A stretch of DNA of 64,000 nucleotides from NCBI GenBank assembly GCA_002083435.1, contig LWDJ01000013.1:300-64299 (forward strand), given 5' to 3'. This document shows, one piece after another, positions 40,288 through 48,468 of the stretch. The translations under genes and the position numbers were made by a program. The first letter of the stretch is position 1, and the number at the start of each line of letters is the position of its first letter. Origin of the DNA: Proteobacteria bacterium SG_bin6 (GTDB lineage Bacteria > Pseudomonadota > Alphaproteobacteria > Sphingomonadales > Sphingomonadaceae). The notes under the pieces were generated by a model. The model was given only the letters and a program-made list of their open reading frames with translations, did not search any database and had not been told where the DNA came from.

Positions 40288-42330
40288 CTACCAAAAGCCC
40301 AGTCGCCCAACCGCGCCTGGCTTTGCTTCGCTCTCCTGTTCCAGTCTCGCCAAGATATCGCGCGGGCCGGCGGAGGGCAGGTGCCGCGATTGGCGGGCCA
40401 CCACCGCGAAATCCCCTGGCGTTAGATTGGCCAGCCTTGCCAGGCCAGCGGGCGCCGCCATGCCGAAGAAGCGGGCGAAGGCGCGTGCCGCCCGCTCCGG
40501 CTCCAGCGGGCGCAGATCGAGTTTGAAGACGAAACGGCGTAACGTCGCCGGGTCGAGCGCGCCGGGATGGTTGGTCGCGGCGACGACCGGATAGGGGTGG
40601 CGGTCAAGCCAGGTGAGGAGTTCGTTGACCTGTCCCACTTCCCAGCTGTTCTGCGCGCGGGTGCGGTCGAAAAGCAGCGAGTCCGCCTCGTCGAACAGCA
40701 GCACGCCCTCGCGGCGGCGCGCCTCGGCAAAGGCCTCGGCGATCTGCGCTTCGGTTTCGCCGACCCATTTCGACAGCAGGTCCGACGCGCGCTTCACGAT
40801 CAGCGGCCGATCGAGCGCGCGGGCGAGGTGATGCGCGAGCGCGGTCTTGCCGGTGCCCGGCGGGCCGCTCAGCAACAGCGAGACATCGGTTGCCCCGCTG
40901 GTACGGATCGCGTCGAACAAAGGCGCGATCGCCCGATCGCTTTCGAACAGATCGAGGTCGAGCAGATCGGGTCCGTCGAGGGCCACCTCGCCGCCGTGTA
41001 AGGCCCGGACCAGCGTTCCAGCGACCGCCGCCCCGCCGTCTGGTTCGTCCGCCAGCTTCGCCGCGCGCACGGCAACCCGCAGCACCGTCGCGGATTCGGG
41101 CGCGCTTTCGATCAAGCGATCGAACTGCGCGCCGCGCTCGACACCCTCTTCGCGGGAGATGCGATCGAACATGCGCAGCGCCACCCGCCGTGGCGGCAGA
41201 TCGAGCTTTAGGATGTAACTCATCCGCCGCAGGATCGCGTTGTCGATGTTGCCGATCGCGTTGGTCGTCCAGATCACGGGCGCCGTATTGGTCTCCAGCG
41301 TCCGGTTGACGAACACCTTGCTACCCTTGCGCCGCGAGAACCAGTCTCCCGACGACCGCTCGCTGTCGCCGATCAGGTCTTCCATCTCGTCGAACAGCAG
41401 CACCGTGCCACCCCGGTCACCGATCAGCCGCTGAGCTAGCCGCAGCGCGCTTACCCGTTCGTAGCGTTCGGGCTCTTCGCCATCGTCATCCGCCTCGCCA
41501 ACGCCGCGCAGGACCGCGCCAGCGGCGGCGGCGAGCGTGCGGGCGAGCTCGGTCTTGCCGGTGCCGGGCGGCCCGTGGACCAGGATGTTGATGCCGGGCG
41601 CACGCTCGCGGAGCGTGCCGGCGAGGAGCCGGACCAGAAATCCGGCCTCGGGAACATGGACGAAATCATCGAGGCTCAGCGTGGCGCGCTGGCGGACACC
41701 GACCAGCGCGTCGATCATCGCGGCGGCCGAGGCGGGCGCTTGATCGAGCAGCTTTTCGAGCCGCCAGCCGATGTCGACCTCGACGAATCCTTGGCGATTG
41801 GTGACGATGCCGATCAGTCCCAGCCGCAACACCATGCTCTGGCGGACGACGCGCTCGGCATCGTGCGGCTCGGCCCCGGCGAGCGTGCCGAGCAGCGCTG
41901 GAAAATTGGCTCCGTGCCGCGCGGCGATGTCGACCAGCGCGGCGACGCGGTGAAGGCGGTCACACGCGATCATGAGCTCGAGCATCGCCGCATCGACTGG
42001 CCCTAGGCCGAGCAGCCGGGCAAGCTCTTCGGCAAGGTGTAGCACATGCGGGCGCACCTCGCCGAGCGGCCGCGCCTGGGCGACGCCGGCGAGCAGGCTT
42101 TCCCAGCAAAGCCCCTTCAAGTGGCGCACCGGCGCGTCGGCGAGTAGCCAGTCGGCATGGGGTCGCGCCCACTCGGTGATGGCCTGGGCAATCGGCGCGG
42201 ACGCCGGCGTGCCGTGGCCGATCCGGCGCAACAAGCGCCGGACGATCTGATGTTCGTTCATATGGTCCCACTGGTCGCGGGCGAGGCGCGTCAGCGCGCC
42301 GTCCCGGCTGTTTCGAGTGTTGTCGATCAT
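40288..42330 (-). CDS. Tandem AAA+ ATPase
   Basis: 680 aa, cytosolic. A helical N-terminal region of about 230 residues of unknown role, then two AAA+ modules: Walker A GPPGTGKTELART (about residue 253) with Walker B LLFDEMEDLIGD, and Walker A SGPPGTGKTALAHH (about residue 487) with LLFDEADSLLFDRTRA. Arginine-finger candidates follow each module. Similar CDC48/FtsH-type ATPases remodel proteins, but no protease or adaptor gene is adjacent. Start ATG 42330; ATG 42261 (MNEHQIVRR) is an alternative. The 270 bases upstream hold no gene I can support. Confidence 0.8.
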   Translation of the reverse strand: MIDNTRNSRDGALTRLARDQWDHMNEHQIVRRLLRRIGHGTPASAPIAQAITEWARPHADWLLADAPVRHLKGLCWESLLAGVAQARPLGEVRPHVLHLAEELARLLGLGPVDAAMLELMIACDRLHRVAALVDIAARHGANFPALLGTLAGAEPHDAERVVRQSMVLRLGLIGIVTNRQGFVEVDIGWRLEKLLDQAPASAAAMIDALVGVRQRATLSLDDFVHVPEAGFLVRLLAGTLRERAPGINILVHGPPGTGKTELARTLAAAAGAVLRGVGEADDDGEEPERYERVSALRLAQRLIGDRGGTVLLFDEMEDLIGDSERSSGDWFSRRKGSKVFVNRTLETNTAPVIWTTNAIGNIDNAILRRMSYILKLDLPPRRVALRMFDRISREEGVERGAQFDRLIESAPESATVLRVAVRAAKLADEPDGGAAVAGTLVRALHGGEVALDGPDLLDLDLFESDRAIAPLFDAIRTSGATDVSLLLSGPPGTGKTALAHHLARALDRPLIVKRASDLLSKWVGETEAQIAEAFAEARRREGVLLFDEADSLLFDRTRAQNSWEVGQVNELLTWLDRHPYPVVAATNHPGALDPATLRRFVFKLDLRPLEPERAARAFARFFGMAAPAGLARLANLTPGDFAVVARQSRHLPSAGPRDILARLEQESEAKPGAVGRLGFW

Positions 42331-42603
42331 CGAAGCGCGGCCGCGGGTTGTCCCGCCCTGCCGCAGCGCCGTGGGACGCTTACGAGAAGGGCTGGAAACC
42401 GGCGGGCACGATGCCCCGAATAGCGGTCAGGTCCAGCAATTCATGTCTCCAAAACGACGCTTGAACGGGCGCGTCGCGGCGGGCCCCTTAACGCAAAATC
42501 ACCGCCGCAGCAACCCGCGCCGAATAATGCGCCCGCCCGCGCGGGCGACCATCAATGGGCTCTGGCGGCGGCATCTTCGTCCTCGCCTGCCCCCGGCTTG
42601 GCA

Positions 42604-42822
42604 TTACTCGTGCTGATCGTCGATCGGTTGACCCGGTGCTGATCGATCGAGGACGGCGATCCGCGCTGTCAACCGCCCTACCTCCCGCTCGAGCGACCGA
42701 AGGCGGCGCTCGTGGACTTCGTGCGGGGTGGTGTCGGCCGCTTCGGCGAAGGCCGTCAGCCAGGCCATGGCGCGCGCCCAGATACCCAAGGGTTGGGCTG
42801 GTACGCGATTATCGGTCGTCAT
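42604..42822 (-). CDS. Small conserved-looking protein, 72 aa
   Basis: MTTDNRVPAQPLGIWARAMA is followed by a Trp/Ala-rich helix and a C-terminal amphipathic helix (RRLRSLEREVGRLTARIAVL) that looks like a short coiled coil. No family recognised. Its ATG lies 14 bases inside the end of the TetR gene in another frame, so it is probably co-translated with it. A small cytosolic partner or oligomeric protein is possible. Confidence 0.5.
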   Translation of the reverse strand: MTTDNRVPAQPLGIWARAMAWLTAFAEAADTTPHEVHERRLRSLEREVGRLTARIAVLDRSAPGQPIDDQHE

Positions 42823-43426
42823 CGCCGGGTGCTCTTCCGCAGGCGGTCAACACTTCCGAGGCAAGCTCGGCATCGCTGGCGCGGGCGATCACCATCGCGC
42901 CCACCAGCATGCTGAATTCCCTGATCGCCGCGGTACGACGGCTGGCCGCCGATCCCTTGCGGGTACTGGCGAGCGCGCCGATCATGCGGCGGACACCGGC
43001 GCCAAAAGCCCGTTTGATCGCGGTCGATGCGCGGCTGATTTCCGGCCCCAGCGCCGCGACCGGGCAGCCAAAGCCGCGTCGCTCCACATGCTCGCGGGCG
43101 AGATAGAGCGAGGCATAGGGCGGGGGCGGGCCGCCTTCGCGCGCCCGCACCGCGGCCAGCAGTTCGGGAAAGGCCTGCAGCATCGCCGCGCCCGGGTGGT
43201 CGCCGCCGGCAAGCTCGACGAACTGGTTGAACGCGCTTTCCAGCGCGGCTTCGATCAGCGCGTCCTTGCTATCGAAATGCTTGTAGAAACCGCCATGCGT
43301 CATCCCGGCGTCGTTCATCACGTCGGCGACGCTGGCACCGTCCAGTCCATGCTCGCGGAACAGCCGCGCCGCGCTGGTGACGATGCGCGCGCGGCTGCGC
43401 TGCTTCTCCTCCGCCGACATTCGCAT
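42809..43426 (-). CDS. TetR-family transcriptional repressor
   Basis: 205 aa. N-terminal HTH typical of TetR: ARIVTSAARLFREHGLDGAS, VADVMNDAGMTHGGFYKHFD, SKDALIEAAL. Start ATG 43426 (MRMSAEEK) with GGGAG upstream. The C-terminal helical ligand domain has a single Cys near HVERRGFGCPVAAL, a feature of AcuR/NemR-like repressors that react to electrophiles. Divergent from the NmrA/GST operon, with an inverted repeat in between. Confidence 0.9.
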   Translation of the reverse strand: MRMSAEEKQRSRARIVTSAARLFREHGLDGASVADVMNDAGMTHGGFYKHFDSKDALIEAALESAFNQFVELAGGDHPGAAMLQAFPELLAAVRAREGGPPPPYASLYLAREHVERRGFGCPVAALGPEISRASTAIKRAFGAGVRRMIGALASTRKGSAASRRTAAIREFSMLVGAMVIARASDAELASEVLTACGRAPGDDDR

Positions 43427-43463
43427 CGACCCGTTGCTCCCGCAAAATGGCACTTGACGAAAT

Positions 43464-43481
43464 GGATTATCACTATAATCC
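43464..43481. promoter_or_regulatory. TetR operator candidate
   Basis: GGATTAT and ATAATCC flank CACT, an 18-bp inverted repeat in the 110-base region between the TetR gene and the NmrA-like gene. It contains TATAAT (43474-43479), and TTGACG lies at 43454-43459, a short spacing that a bound repressor would cover. Regulation of both divergent genes is inferred. Confidence 0.6.
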
Positions 43482-43536
43482 TTATAGAAGTCAATCATCA
43501 TCCATAACGGGTGATCTTGCTGAAGGACAGGCAGCG

Positions 43537-44640
43537 ATGAAGCCCACGATCCTGGTAACCGGCGCAACGGGCAAGACGGGTGCCGCCGTTGCCGCTCAAC
43601 TGCTCGCCAAGGGCTATCCGGTGCAGGCGATGGTCCGTGCGCAGGACGCGCGAAGCGCCGCGCTGGCGCGCCTGGGGGCCAAGGTCGTGGTTGCGGACAT
43701 GTATGATCCCGACCAGCTGCTCGATGCGCTGCGCGGGGTCCGGCGCGCTTATTACGTCCCGCTGATGCAGCCCTACATGATCCAGGCCGCGGCCGCCTTC
43801 GCCGTCGCCGCGCGCGAGGCGAGGATCGAGGCGATCGTCCAGATGAGCCAGTGGACATCGCACCGCGCGCATCCCACCGCGATGACCCAGCAGACCTGGC
43901 TGGTCGATCGCCTGTTCGCCGATCTGCCGGGGATCGCGCATGTCATCTTCAATCCCGGCATGTTCGCCGACAATTTCCTGCGGACCATCGATTTCGCCGC
44001 CTTGCTCGGCATCTATCCAATCATCTCTGGCAGCGGCAAGGCGGCGCCCGTTTCCAATGAGGACATGGCGCGCACGGCGGCGGCGATCCTGATGGAGCCC
44101 GAACGCCATGCCGGCACGTCCCTGCGCCCCACCGGCCCGGAACTGCTCGACGCGCGCCAGATGGCGGCGATCGTCGCCAAGGCGGTCGGCCATCCGGTGA
44201 TGCCGATCACTCTGCCGATCTGGATGCTCGGCAAGGTCGCGCAGCAGCAGGGGGTGAACCCCTATGAGATCACCATCCTGCGCTATTACATGGAAGACAT
44301 GAAGCGCGGCACCTTTGCCTTTGAAGGCGGGGTGACCGATGTCGTCGAACGCTTGACCGGCACGCCCGCCGAAAGCTTTGAGACCACGGCCCGGCGCTAC
44401 GCCGCCATGCCCTTCGCGCGCCAGACTTTCGCCAATCGGCTGAAAGCGTTCATCAAGTTCAACCTCACGCCCTTCTATCCGGGATATAACTTTGACAAGT
44501 GGGACAAGCGCATGGGCCTGCCCATGCCGCGGCATCCGAGCTTGTCGATCGAAGACGAGCGCTGGCGGCGGGAGCATGAGGCGATGATGGCGCGCCAGCC
44601 ACACCCCCTGGGTGCCGCCGAGCGGCTTCGGGCGGTGTGA
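43537..44640 (+). CDS. NmrA-like NAD(P)-binding protein
   Basis: An atypical SDR, 367 aa, start ATG 43537 with AAGGAC upstream. TGATGKTGAAVAAQL is the nucleotide-binding motif, followed by VQAMVRAQDARSAALARLGA, as in NmrA and quinone reductase 2 (QOR2/YtfG) proteins, which sense or reduce with NAD(P)H. The C-terminal extension (WDKRMGLPMPRHPSLSIEDE) is longer than in NmrA. It is the first gene of a four-gene operon with a GST, a methyltransferase and a MAPEG protein, suggesting electrophile detoxification. Confidence 0.82.
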   Translation: MKPTILVTGATGKTGAAVAAQLLAKGYPVQAMVRAQDARSAALARLGAKVVVADMYDPDQLLDALRGVRRAYYVPLMQPYMIQAAAAFAVAAREARIEAIVQMSQWTSHRAHPTAMTQQTWLVDRLFADLPGIAHVIFNPGMFADNFLRTIDFAALLGIYPIISGSGKAAPVSNEDMARTAAAILMEPERHAGTSLRPTGPELLDARQMAAIVAKAVGHPVMPITLPIWMLGKVAQQQGVNPYEITILRYYMEDMKRGTFAFEGGVTDVVERLTGTPAESFETTARRYAAMPFARQTFANRLKAFIKFNLTPFYPGYNFDKWDKRMGLPMPRHPSLSIEDERWRREHEAMMARQPHPLGAAERLRAV

Positions 44641-44731
44641 TCCGGCGCCACAGCCGCTCCGGGTCGACCGCCTCGCCCCGGCGGTCGACCAGCCACGACG
44701 ATTTCGATGCCAACCTCCGAAAGGCAGGACG

Positions 44732-45394
44732 ATGAAGCTCTACAGCCTTCCGCTATCCCCCTTCGCCGCGCGCGTCCGCCTGGCCATTTATCGCAAGGGG
44801 CTGGAGGATAAGATCGAGATCCTCCGGCCGCCCGAAGGCGGCACGCGCGGCGAGGCCTATCTGGCGCTCAACCCGATCGGCCAGGTGCCCGCGCTGGCGC
44901 TCGATTCCGGGCTGACGCTGGCTGAATCGTCGGTCATCCTCGAATATCTCGAGGACGCTTTTCCCGAGCCTTCGCTGCGCCCGGCCGACGCGGAGGGCCT
45001 CGCGCGGATGCGGTTGCTGCTCAAGCTCCCCGATGGCTATTTCATGGGCGCGCCGCGTATCCTGCTGGGGATGCGCCAGCCGGAGGATCGCCAGCCTCAG
45101 CTCGTCGCGCCGGCGATGGAGAACCTGCATAAGGCGCTGTCCTATACCGAGCATTATATCGGCAAGGGCGCATGGGCGGTGGGAGACCTGCCCACCCTCG
45201 CCGACTGCGCGCTGGTGCCGGTGCTGAACGCGGTCAACCTGATCGCGATGGTCCATGACGAGCCCGACCTGCTCGCTCCCCATCCCAAGCTGCACGCCTA
45301 TTGGACCCAGGCACGGCAGGAGCCGATCAACGCGCGCGTCATCGCCGAGCAACTCGCCGCGGTGCCGCCGATTCCGACGGGAGTGGCGGCATGA
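44732..45394 (+). CDS. Glutathione S-transferase
   Basis: 220 aa: N-terminal thioredoxin-like domain MKLYSLPLSPFAARVRLAIY with the catalytic Ser in PLSPFA position, GQVPALALDSGLTLAESSVIL (cis-Pro and the E-S glutathione contact), then an all-helical C-terminal domain (GDLPTLADCALVPVLNAV, the hydrophobic staple Asp). AAAGGCAGG precedes ATG 44732. It conjugates glutathione to electrophiles. Its stop overlaps the next gene (ATGA). Confidence 0.9.
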   Translation: MKLYSLPLSPFAARVRLAIYRKGLEDKIEILRPPEGGTRGEAYLALNPIGQVPALALDSGLTLAESSVILEYLEDAFPEPSLRPADAEGLARMRLLLKLPDGYFMGAPRILLGMRQPEDRQPQLVAPAMENLHKALSYTEHYIGKGAWAVGDLPTLADCALVPVLNAVNLIAMVHDEPDLLAPHPKLHAYWTQARQEPINARVIAEQLAAVPPIPTGVAA

Positions 45395-46230
45395 CCGACA
45401 CCATCGCTGTTCGCGATCATTATCAGGCCGCGATCGAAGACCGTGCGGCGCTGCTCGGGCGGATCGCCGCCGCCGTCGACGCGCTGGAGCCGCCGATCAA
45501 CGCGCGCAAGCTCGCGCCGCTCGACCAGTTCCACATGGGCGGGCTGGCCGCGACGGCGGCGGTCGCCGAGCGGGCTCGACCGGCGCGCGGGGAGGCGGTG
45601 CTCGACGCCGGTTCAGGGCTGGGTGGCCCCGCGCGCTACCTTGCCGAAACCTTTGGCTGCCAGGTCGAGGGTGTCGACCTGTCTCCCGACTATGTCGCGA
45701 TCGCGCGGCTGCTTACCGACCGCGCCGGGTTGGGCGACCGCGTCAGCTTCTGCGAGGGCGACCTGCTGCACCTGCCGTTCGACGATGCGCGCTTCGACTT
45801 GGTCTGGACGCAGCATGTCGCGATGAACATCGCGGATCGTGCCGCCCTCTACCGCGAATTGCGCCGCGTGCTGAAGCCGGATGGGCGCCTGGTTTTTTAC
45901 GACCCGGTCGCGGCGGACGACCATCCCGATCTCACATATCCGGTCCCCTGGGCACAGACCGCGCGAACCAGCACCCTGCTGACGATCGCCGAAACCAGCG
46001 CGGCGCTGGCCGATGCCGGCTTCGACGCCATCGCGATCGACGACGTGACCGAGGCCGCGCTGGGCTGGGCTGCGCAACAGGGGCCGCCGACCCCGGGCGC
46101 CATGAACACCGGCATGATCGTCGGCGCGCGCATGGCGGGGATGGCGGCCAATTTCATGCTCAATCTGCGCGAGGGCCGGGTAAGGCTCGGCCTGGGCGTC
46201 GCGGCCGCGCGCCAGGGAGCGGCCGCATGA
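45391..46230 (+). CDS. SAM-dependent methyltransferase
   Basis: 279 aa, class I. Motif I VLDAGSGLGGPARYLAETFG, acidic loop VEGVDLSPDYVAIARLL, motif II region FDLVWTQHVAMNIADRAAL and motif III RRVLKPDGRLVFYDPVA. It resembles small-molecule (sarcosine/phosphoethanolamine or quinone) methyltransferases. ATGA overlaps on both sides show it belongs tightly to the GST/MAPEG operon, so it may methylate a thiol or phenolic product of detoxification; this is inference. Confidence 0.87.
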   Translation: MTDTIAVRDHYQAAIEDRAALLGRIAAAVDALEPPINARKLAPLDQFHMGGLAATAAVAERARPARGEAVLDAGSGLGGPARYLAETFGCQVEGVDLSPDYVAIARLLTDRAGLGDRVSFCEGDLLHLPFDDARFDLVWTQHVAMNIADRAALYRELRRVLKPDGRLVFYDPVAADDHPDLTYPVPWAQTARTSTLLTIAETSAALADAGFDAIAIDDVTEAALGWAAQQGPPTPGAMNTGMIVGARMAGMAANFMLNLREGRVRLGLGVAAARQGAAA

Positions 46231-46676
46231 CTATCGGCTTTCCAGTGGTCTCCGCCGCGACGGGGGGCGTTTTGCTGATCCTGCAGATGCTGCTGGGGTT
46301 CATCACCAGCGGCGCGCGCGGCCGGGCAGGGGTTTGGATCGGCGATGGCGGCGATGCGGCGCTCCAGCGTACCGCCCGGCGTCATGGCAATCTGGCCGAA
46401 AATGCCGGGCTGTTCCTGGCGGGATTTACCCTGCTGGAACTGTCTGGGCGCTGGCCCATGCTGCTGCTGATCCTGTGCCCGACCTTCGTCGTGCTCCGCC
46501 TGTTCCATGCCGTCGGCCTGTCGCGCGCGGATACCAGCAACGCGGCCCGCCTGATCGGGGGCGCCGGGACTTATCTGGCCGGCTTGGTGCTTGGCGGCGC
46601 GCTCGTCTGGATCGGGGTGGCGCGGGCGACCGAGATCGCGGGCTTCGCCGCGGCGCGCGGGGCGCTGTTCGGTTGA
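46227..46676 (+). CDS. MAPEG-family membrane protein
   Basis: 149 aa with four membrane helices: about residues 5-25, 55-75, 78-97 and 112-130. RRHGNLAENAGLFLAGFTLLEL contains the E-N-x-x-x motif of the MAPEG family (membrane-bound glutathione transferases), and RLFHAVGLSR matches the family helix 3 end. It completes the detoxification operon: a soluble and a membrane glutathione transferase together. ATGA overlap with the methyltransferase. Confidence 0.85.
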   Translation: MTIGFPVVSAATGGVLLILQMLLGFITSGARGRAGVWIGDGGDAALQRTARRHGNLAENAGLFLAGFTLLELSGRWPMLLLILCPTFVVLRLFHAVGLSRADTSNAARLIGGAGTYLAGLVLGGALVWIGVARATEIAGFAAARGALFG

Positions 46677-46756
46677 AGCGCCGCACGCCCGGTCAAGCGC
46701 CCGGGCTTGAAACGGATGATCGCGGTGCCGGCCGTCGCGCTTGCCCCCCTCAGGTT

Positions 46757-47257
46757 TCACGTCTTGAAGCTGGCGGGTATCGGGCAGTCAGTGCAGACGC
46801 GGTCGTCGCACATCCGGCATAGCTGGCATCGCTCGAGATCGCTGGAGGGGAGCGACGCCAACAGCCGCGACAGGAGCGCGGCCAGAGCCTCCTCCTCCGC
46901 CGCGCTGAGCGGGGACAAGAGCGGCTTGATCGCCGCCAGCCGCTCGGCCAGCAGCGTTTCGCGGACCGCATGACCTTGCTCGGTCAGGAATAGCGCCACG
47001 GCGCGCCGGTCCCGCGCCGGGCGCCTTTCGACCAGCCCGTCGGCCACCAGCCTGTCGAGCAGGCGTACGGCACCTGGGTGCGACAGACCGAGGATGCGGC
47101 GTAGCTGATCGTTGGAGGGCCCCAGGCCGTACCCGATCACGATCAGTGCCGCGGGCGTTTCGCCGGCGCGTTTCATCACCTCCGAGGCAGCAGCCGCGAT
47201 CCGATCGGCCACGGCCAACCCGACTGCCCCCAGCAAATTCGCGGTTCGATCGCTCAT
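46757..47257 (-). CDS. MarR-family regulator with C-terminal cysteine cluster
   Basis: 166 aa. A MarR winged helix (NDQLRRILGLSHPGAVRLLD, RLVADGLVERRPARDRRAVA) ends in a Cys-rich tail RCQLCRMCDDRVCTDCPI, with spacing C-x2-C-x2-C-x4-C-x2-C. The tail could bind zinc or an Fe-S cluster, or act as a redox switch. The gene is divergent from an NTF2-like gene across a long inverted repeat that is its likely operator. MarR proteins without a Cys tail are the norm, so the tail is the noteworthy part. Confidence 0.85.
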   Translation of the reverse strand: MSDRTANLLGAVGLAVADRIAAAASEVMKRAGETPAALIVIGYGLGPSNDQLRRILGLSHPGAVRLLDRLVADGLVERRPARDRRAVALFLTEQGHAVRETLLAERLAAIKPLLSPLSAAEEEALAALLSRLLASLPSSDLERCQLCRMCDDRVCTDCPIPASFKT

Positions 47258-47294
47258 TCCACTCCATTACGTGATCAGCGCACGTTTTTCAATT

Positions 47295-47323
47295 GACGAT
47301 ACGTGCGCTACGCACGTATCGTC
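47295..47323. promoter_or_regulatory. 29-bp near-perfect palindrome, MarR operator candidate
   Basis: Arms GACGATACGTGCG and CGCACGTATCGTC are exact inverse complements separated by CTA. It is centred between the MarR start (47257) and the NTF2-like start (47354), and TTGACG begins at its left edge. A second ACGT-containing partial copy lies at 47269-47285. Size and symmetry fit a MarR dimer site. Confidence 0.7.
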
Positions 47324-47353
47324 AGCAAGATCCATTTCATGGAGGATGTCGCA

Positions 47354-47758
47354 ATGTCTGACCTATCGGCCGAGCACGCCAATTTTTACGAGCGCTTCAA
47401 GTCATTCTGGGCAGCGCCATCGGGCGAACGCGTGCTGGAGATCATCGCACCCGACGCGGCCATCCACTTCACCGGCGCGGGGCACATGTCGGGGCGGGGC
47501 TATGCGGCTTGGATGGGGCAGGCTCTGGCCAGCTTTGAAGGATTGGCGGTTACCCCCATGGACTGCGCCGGCAACCGTGACGTCCTCTACATCGCCTGGG
47601 AAGCGTCCGCCGACATTCATGGAGAGCGGCGCACCTATCGCGGTGTCGACCGCTTCCGCCTGAGGGACGGCATGGCGATTGAAGAGCACGTGATCTTCGA
47701 CTCGGCGGTTCTAACGCCCGCAGGACGCGTGGGCATCGATAAAGGATCAGCAGAATAG
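47354..47758 (+). CDS. NTF2-like (SnoaL/polyketide cyclase) protein
   Basis: 134 aa. A cone-shaped alpha+beta barrel fold is suggested by ANFYERFKSFWAAPSGERVL, APDAAIHFTGAGHMSGRGYA, YRGVDRFRLRDGMAIEEHVI. These proteins bind or isomerise small hydrophobic molecules; the ligand is unknown. GGAGG lies ten bases before ATG 47354. It is probably repressed by the divergent Cys-rich MarR protein. Confidence 0.78.
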   Translation: MSDLSAEHANFYERFKSFWAAPSGERVLEIIAPDAAIHFTGAGHMSGRGYAAWMGQALASFEGLAVTPMDCAGNRDVLYIAWEASADIHGERRTYRGVDRFRLRDGMAIEEHVIFDSAVLTPAGRVGIDKGSAE

Positions 47759-47959
47759 GGTGGGCGCGGAGACATCGGGCGCGCCGCGAGACGCTCCTCT
47801 CGTTTTCGCCGTCACCCAGCTTCGACCGCCACCGGGCATCTGACAATTGTCACTTCCGTGGCCGTCCGGTGTTGGTAAGCCTGCCAGGCATCCAGGAAGT
47901 GGGTAGGGAGCAATGCGAGGTTTTCAGCATATCCGGGGGCCGCGAGCGCCATCACGGTT

Positions 47960-48181
47960 ATGATCGTCGCCGCGGGAACGACGACCCGCGCCAATGTCAG
48001 CGGCGATGTCCCGGCTGCGGTCGCCGAGGAACCGGCCTGCCATATTCGTGAGCAAAAGCTCGTCCGCCCCGCGCTGATCGGTCATTCGATGGGTGGGACA
48101 ATCGGGACGATGCTCGCCACCCCCCACCCCTCAAGGCGGCAGGCGATCAATCGCGCCATTAGGGATTTCAAAGCTGTCTAG
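47960..48181 (+). pseudogene. Alpha/beta hydrolase remnant
   Basis: In the 710-base stretch between the NTF2-like gene and the integrase, one frame holds LVRPALIGHSMGGTIGTMLATPHP, the nucleophile elbow (G-H-S-M-G-G) of an alpha/beta hydrolase, then stops at 48181. The flanking core of the enzyme is missing on both sides. Other frames show nothing. A perfect 12-bp palindrome TGACAATTGTCA sits at 47841-47852. The remnant is just outside the tRNA fragment that bounds the island. Confidence 0.45.
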
Positions 48182-48243
48182 TGGCGATGGAGCGTGGTGA
48201 TTCTAGGGAGGGTTAGTCAGATGACCCTAAGCCCTTGGCAATC

Positions 48244-48289
48244 TGGAGCGGGCGAAGGGATTCGAACCCTCGACCCCAACCTTGGCAAG
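48244..48289 (-). other. tRNA-Gly(GCC) 3' fragment, left attachment site of the island
   Basis: On the minus strand 46 bases run CTTGCCAAGG (anticodon loop with GCC) through GGTTCGAATCCC (T arm) to CGCCCGC-TCCA (acceptor and CCA). The T stem pairs and the acceptor strand would pair with GCGGGCG. The 5' half is absent; the sequence to the right is unrelated. A tyrosine integrase gene follows within 180 bases. This is the classic scar of integration into a tRNA 3' end, with the intact tRNA expected on the minus strand at the island's far (right) end, beyond this window. Confidence 0.75.
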
Positions 48290-48415
48290 AAGACCGACGG
48301 GCTTTTCTCCAGTACGCTCCACATCGCTATACCACGATAGAAGCTCGATATATCTAGCATTCCAGTTTTCCTTAATGCGATCAGGATGCCTGAAATGGAC
48401 TTGCATCTGCTGACA

Positions 48416-48457
48416 ATTTGGTGACAAAAGGTTCGGCAGAGAATTTTGTCACCAAAT
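48416..48457. promoter_or_regulatory. Large inverted repeat just before the integrase ribosome site
   Basis: ATTTGGTGACAAAA and TTTTGTCACCAAAT are perfect 14-bp inverse complements separated by 14 bases. The right arm ends directly before GAGGAG, the integrase ribosome site. It may be an operator or integrase-arm site, or form an mRNA hairpin limiting translation. Confidence 0.7.
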
Positions 48458-48468
48458 GAGGAGTGGGG

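Noticed and set aside
48244..48330. Complete tRNA-Gly gene at the island edge
   Set aside because: Only the anticodon loop through CCA is present; bases to the right do not form a D arm or the 5' acceptor strand, so it is a fragment.
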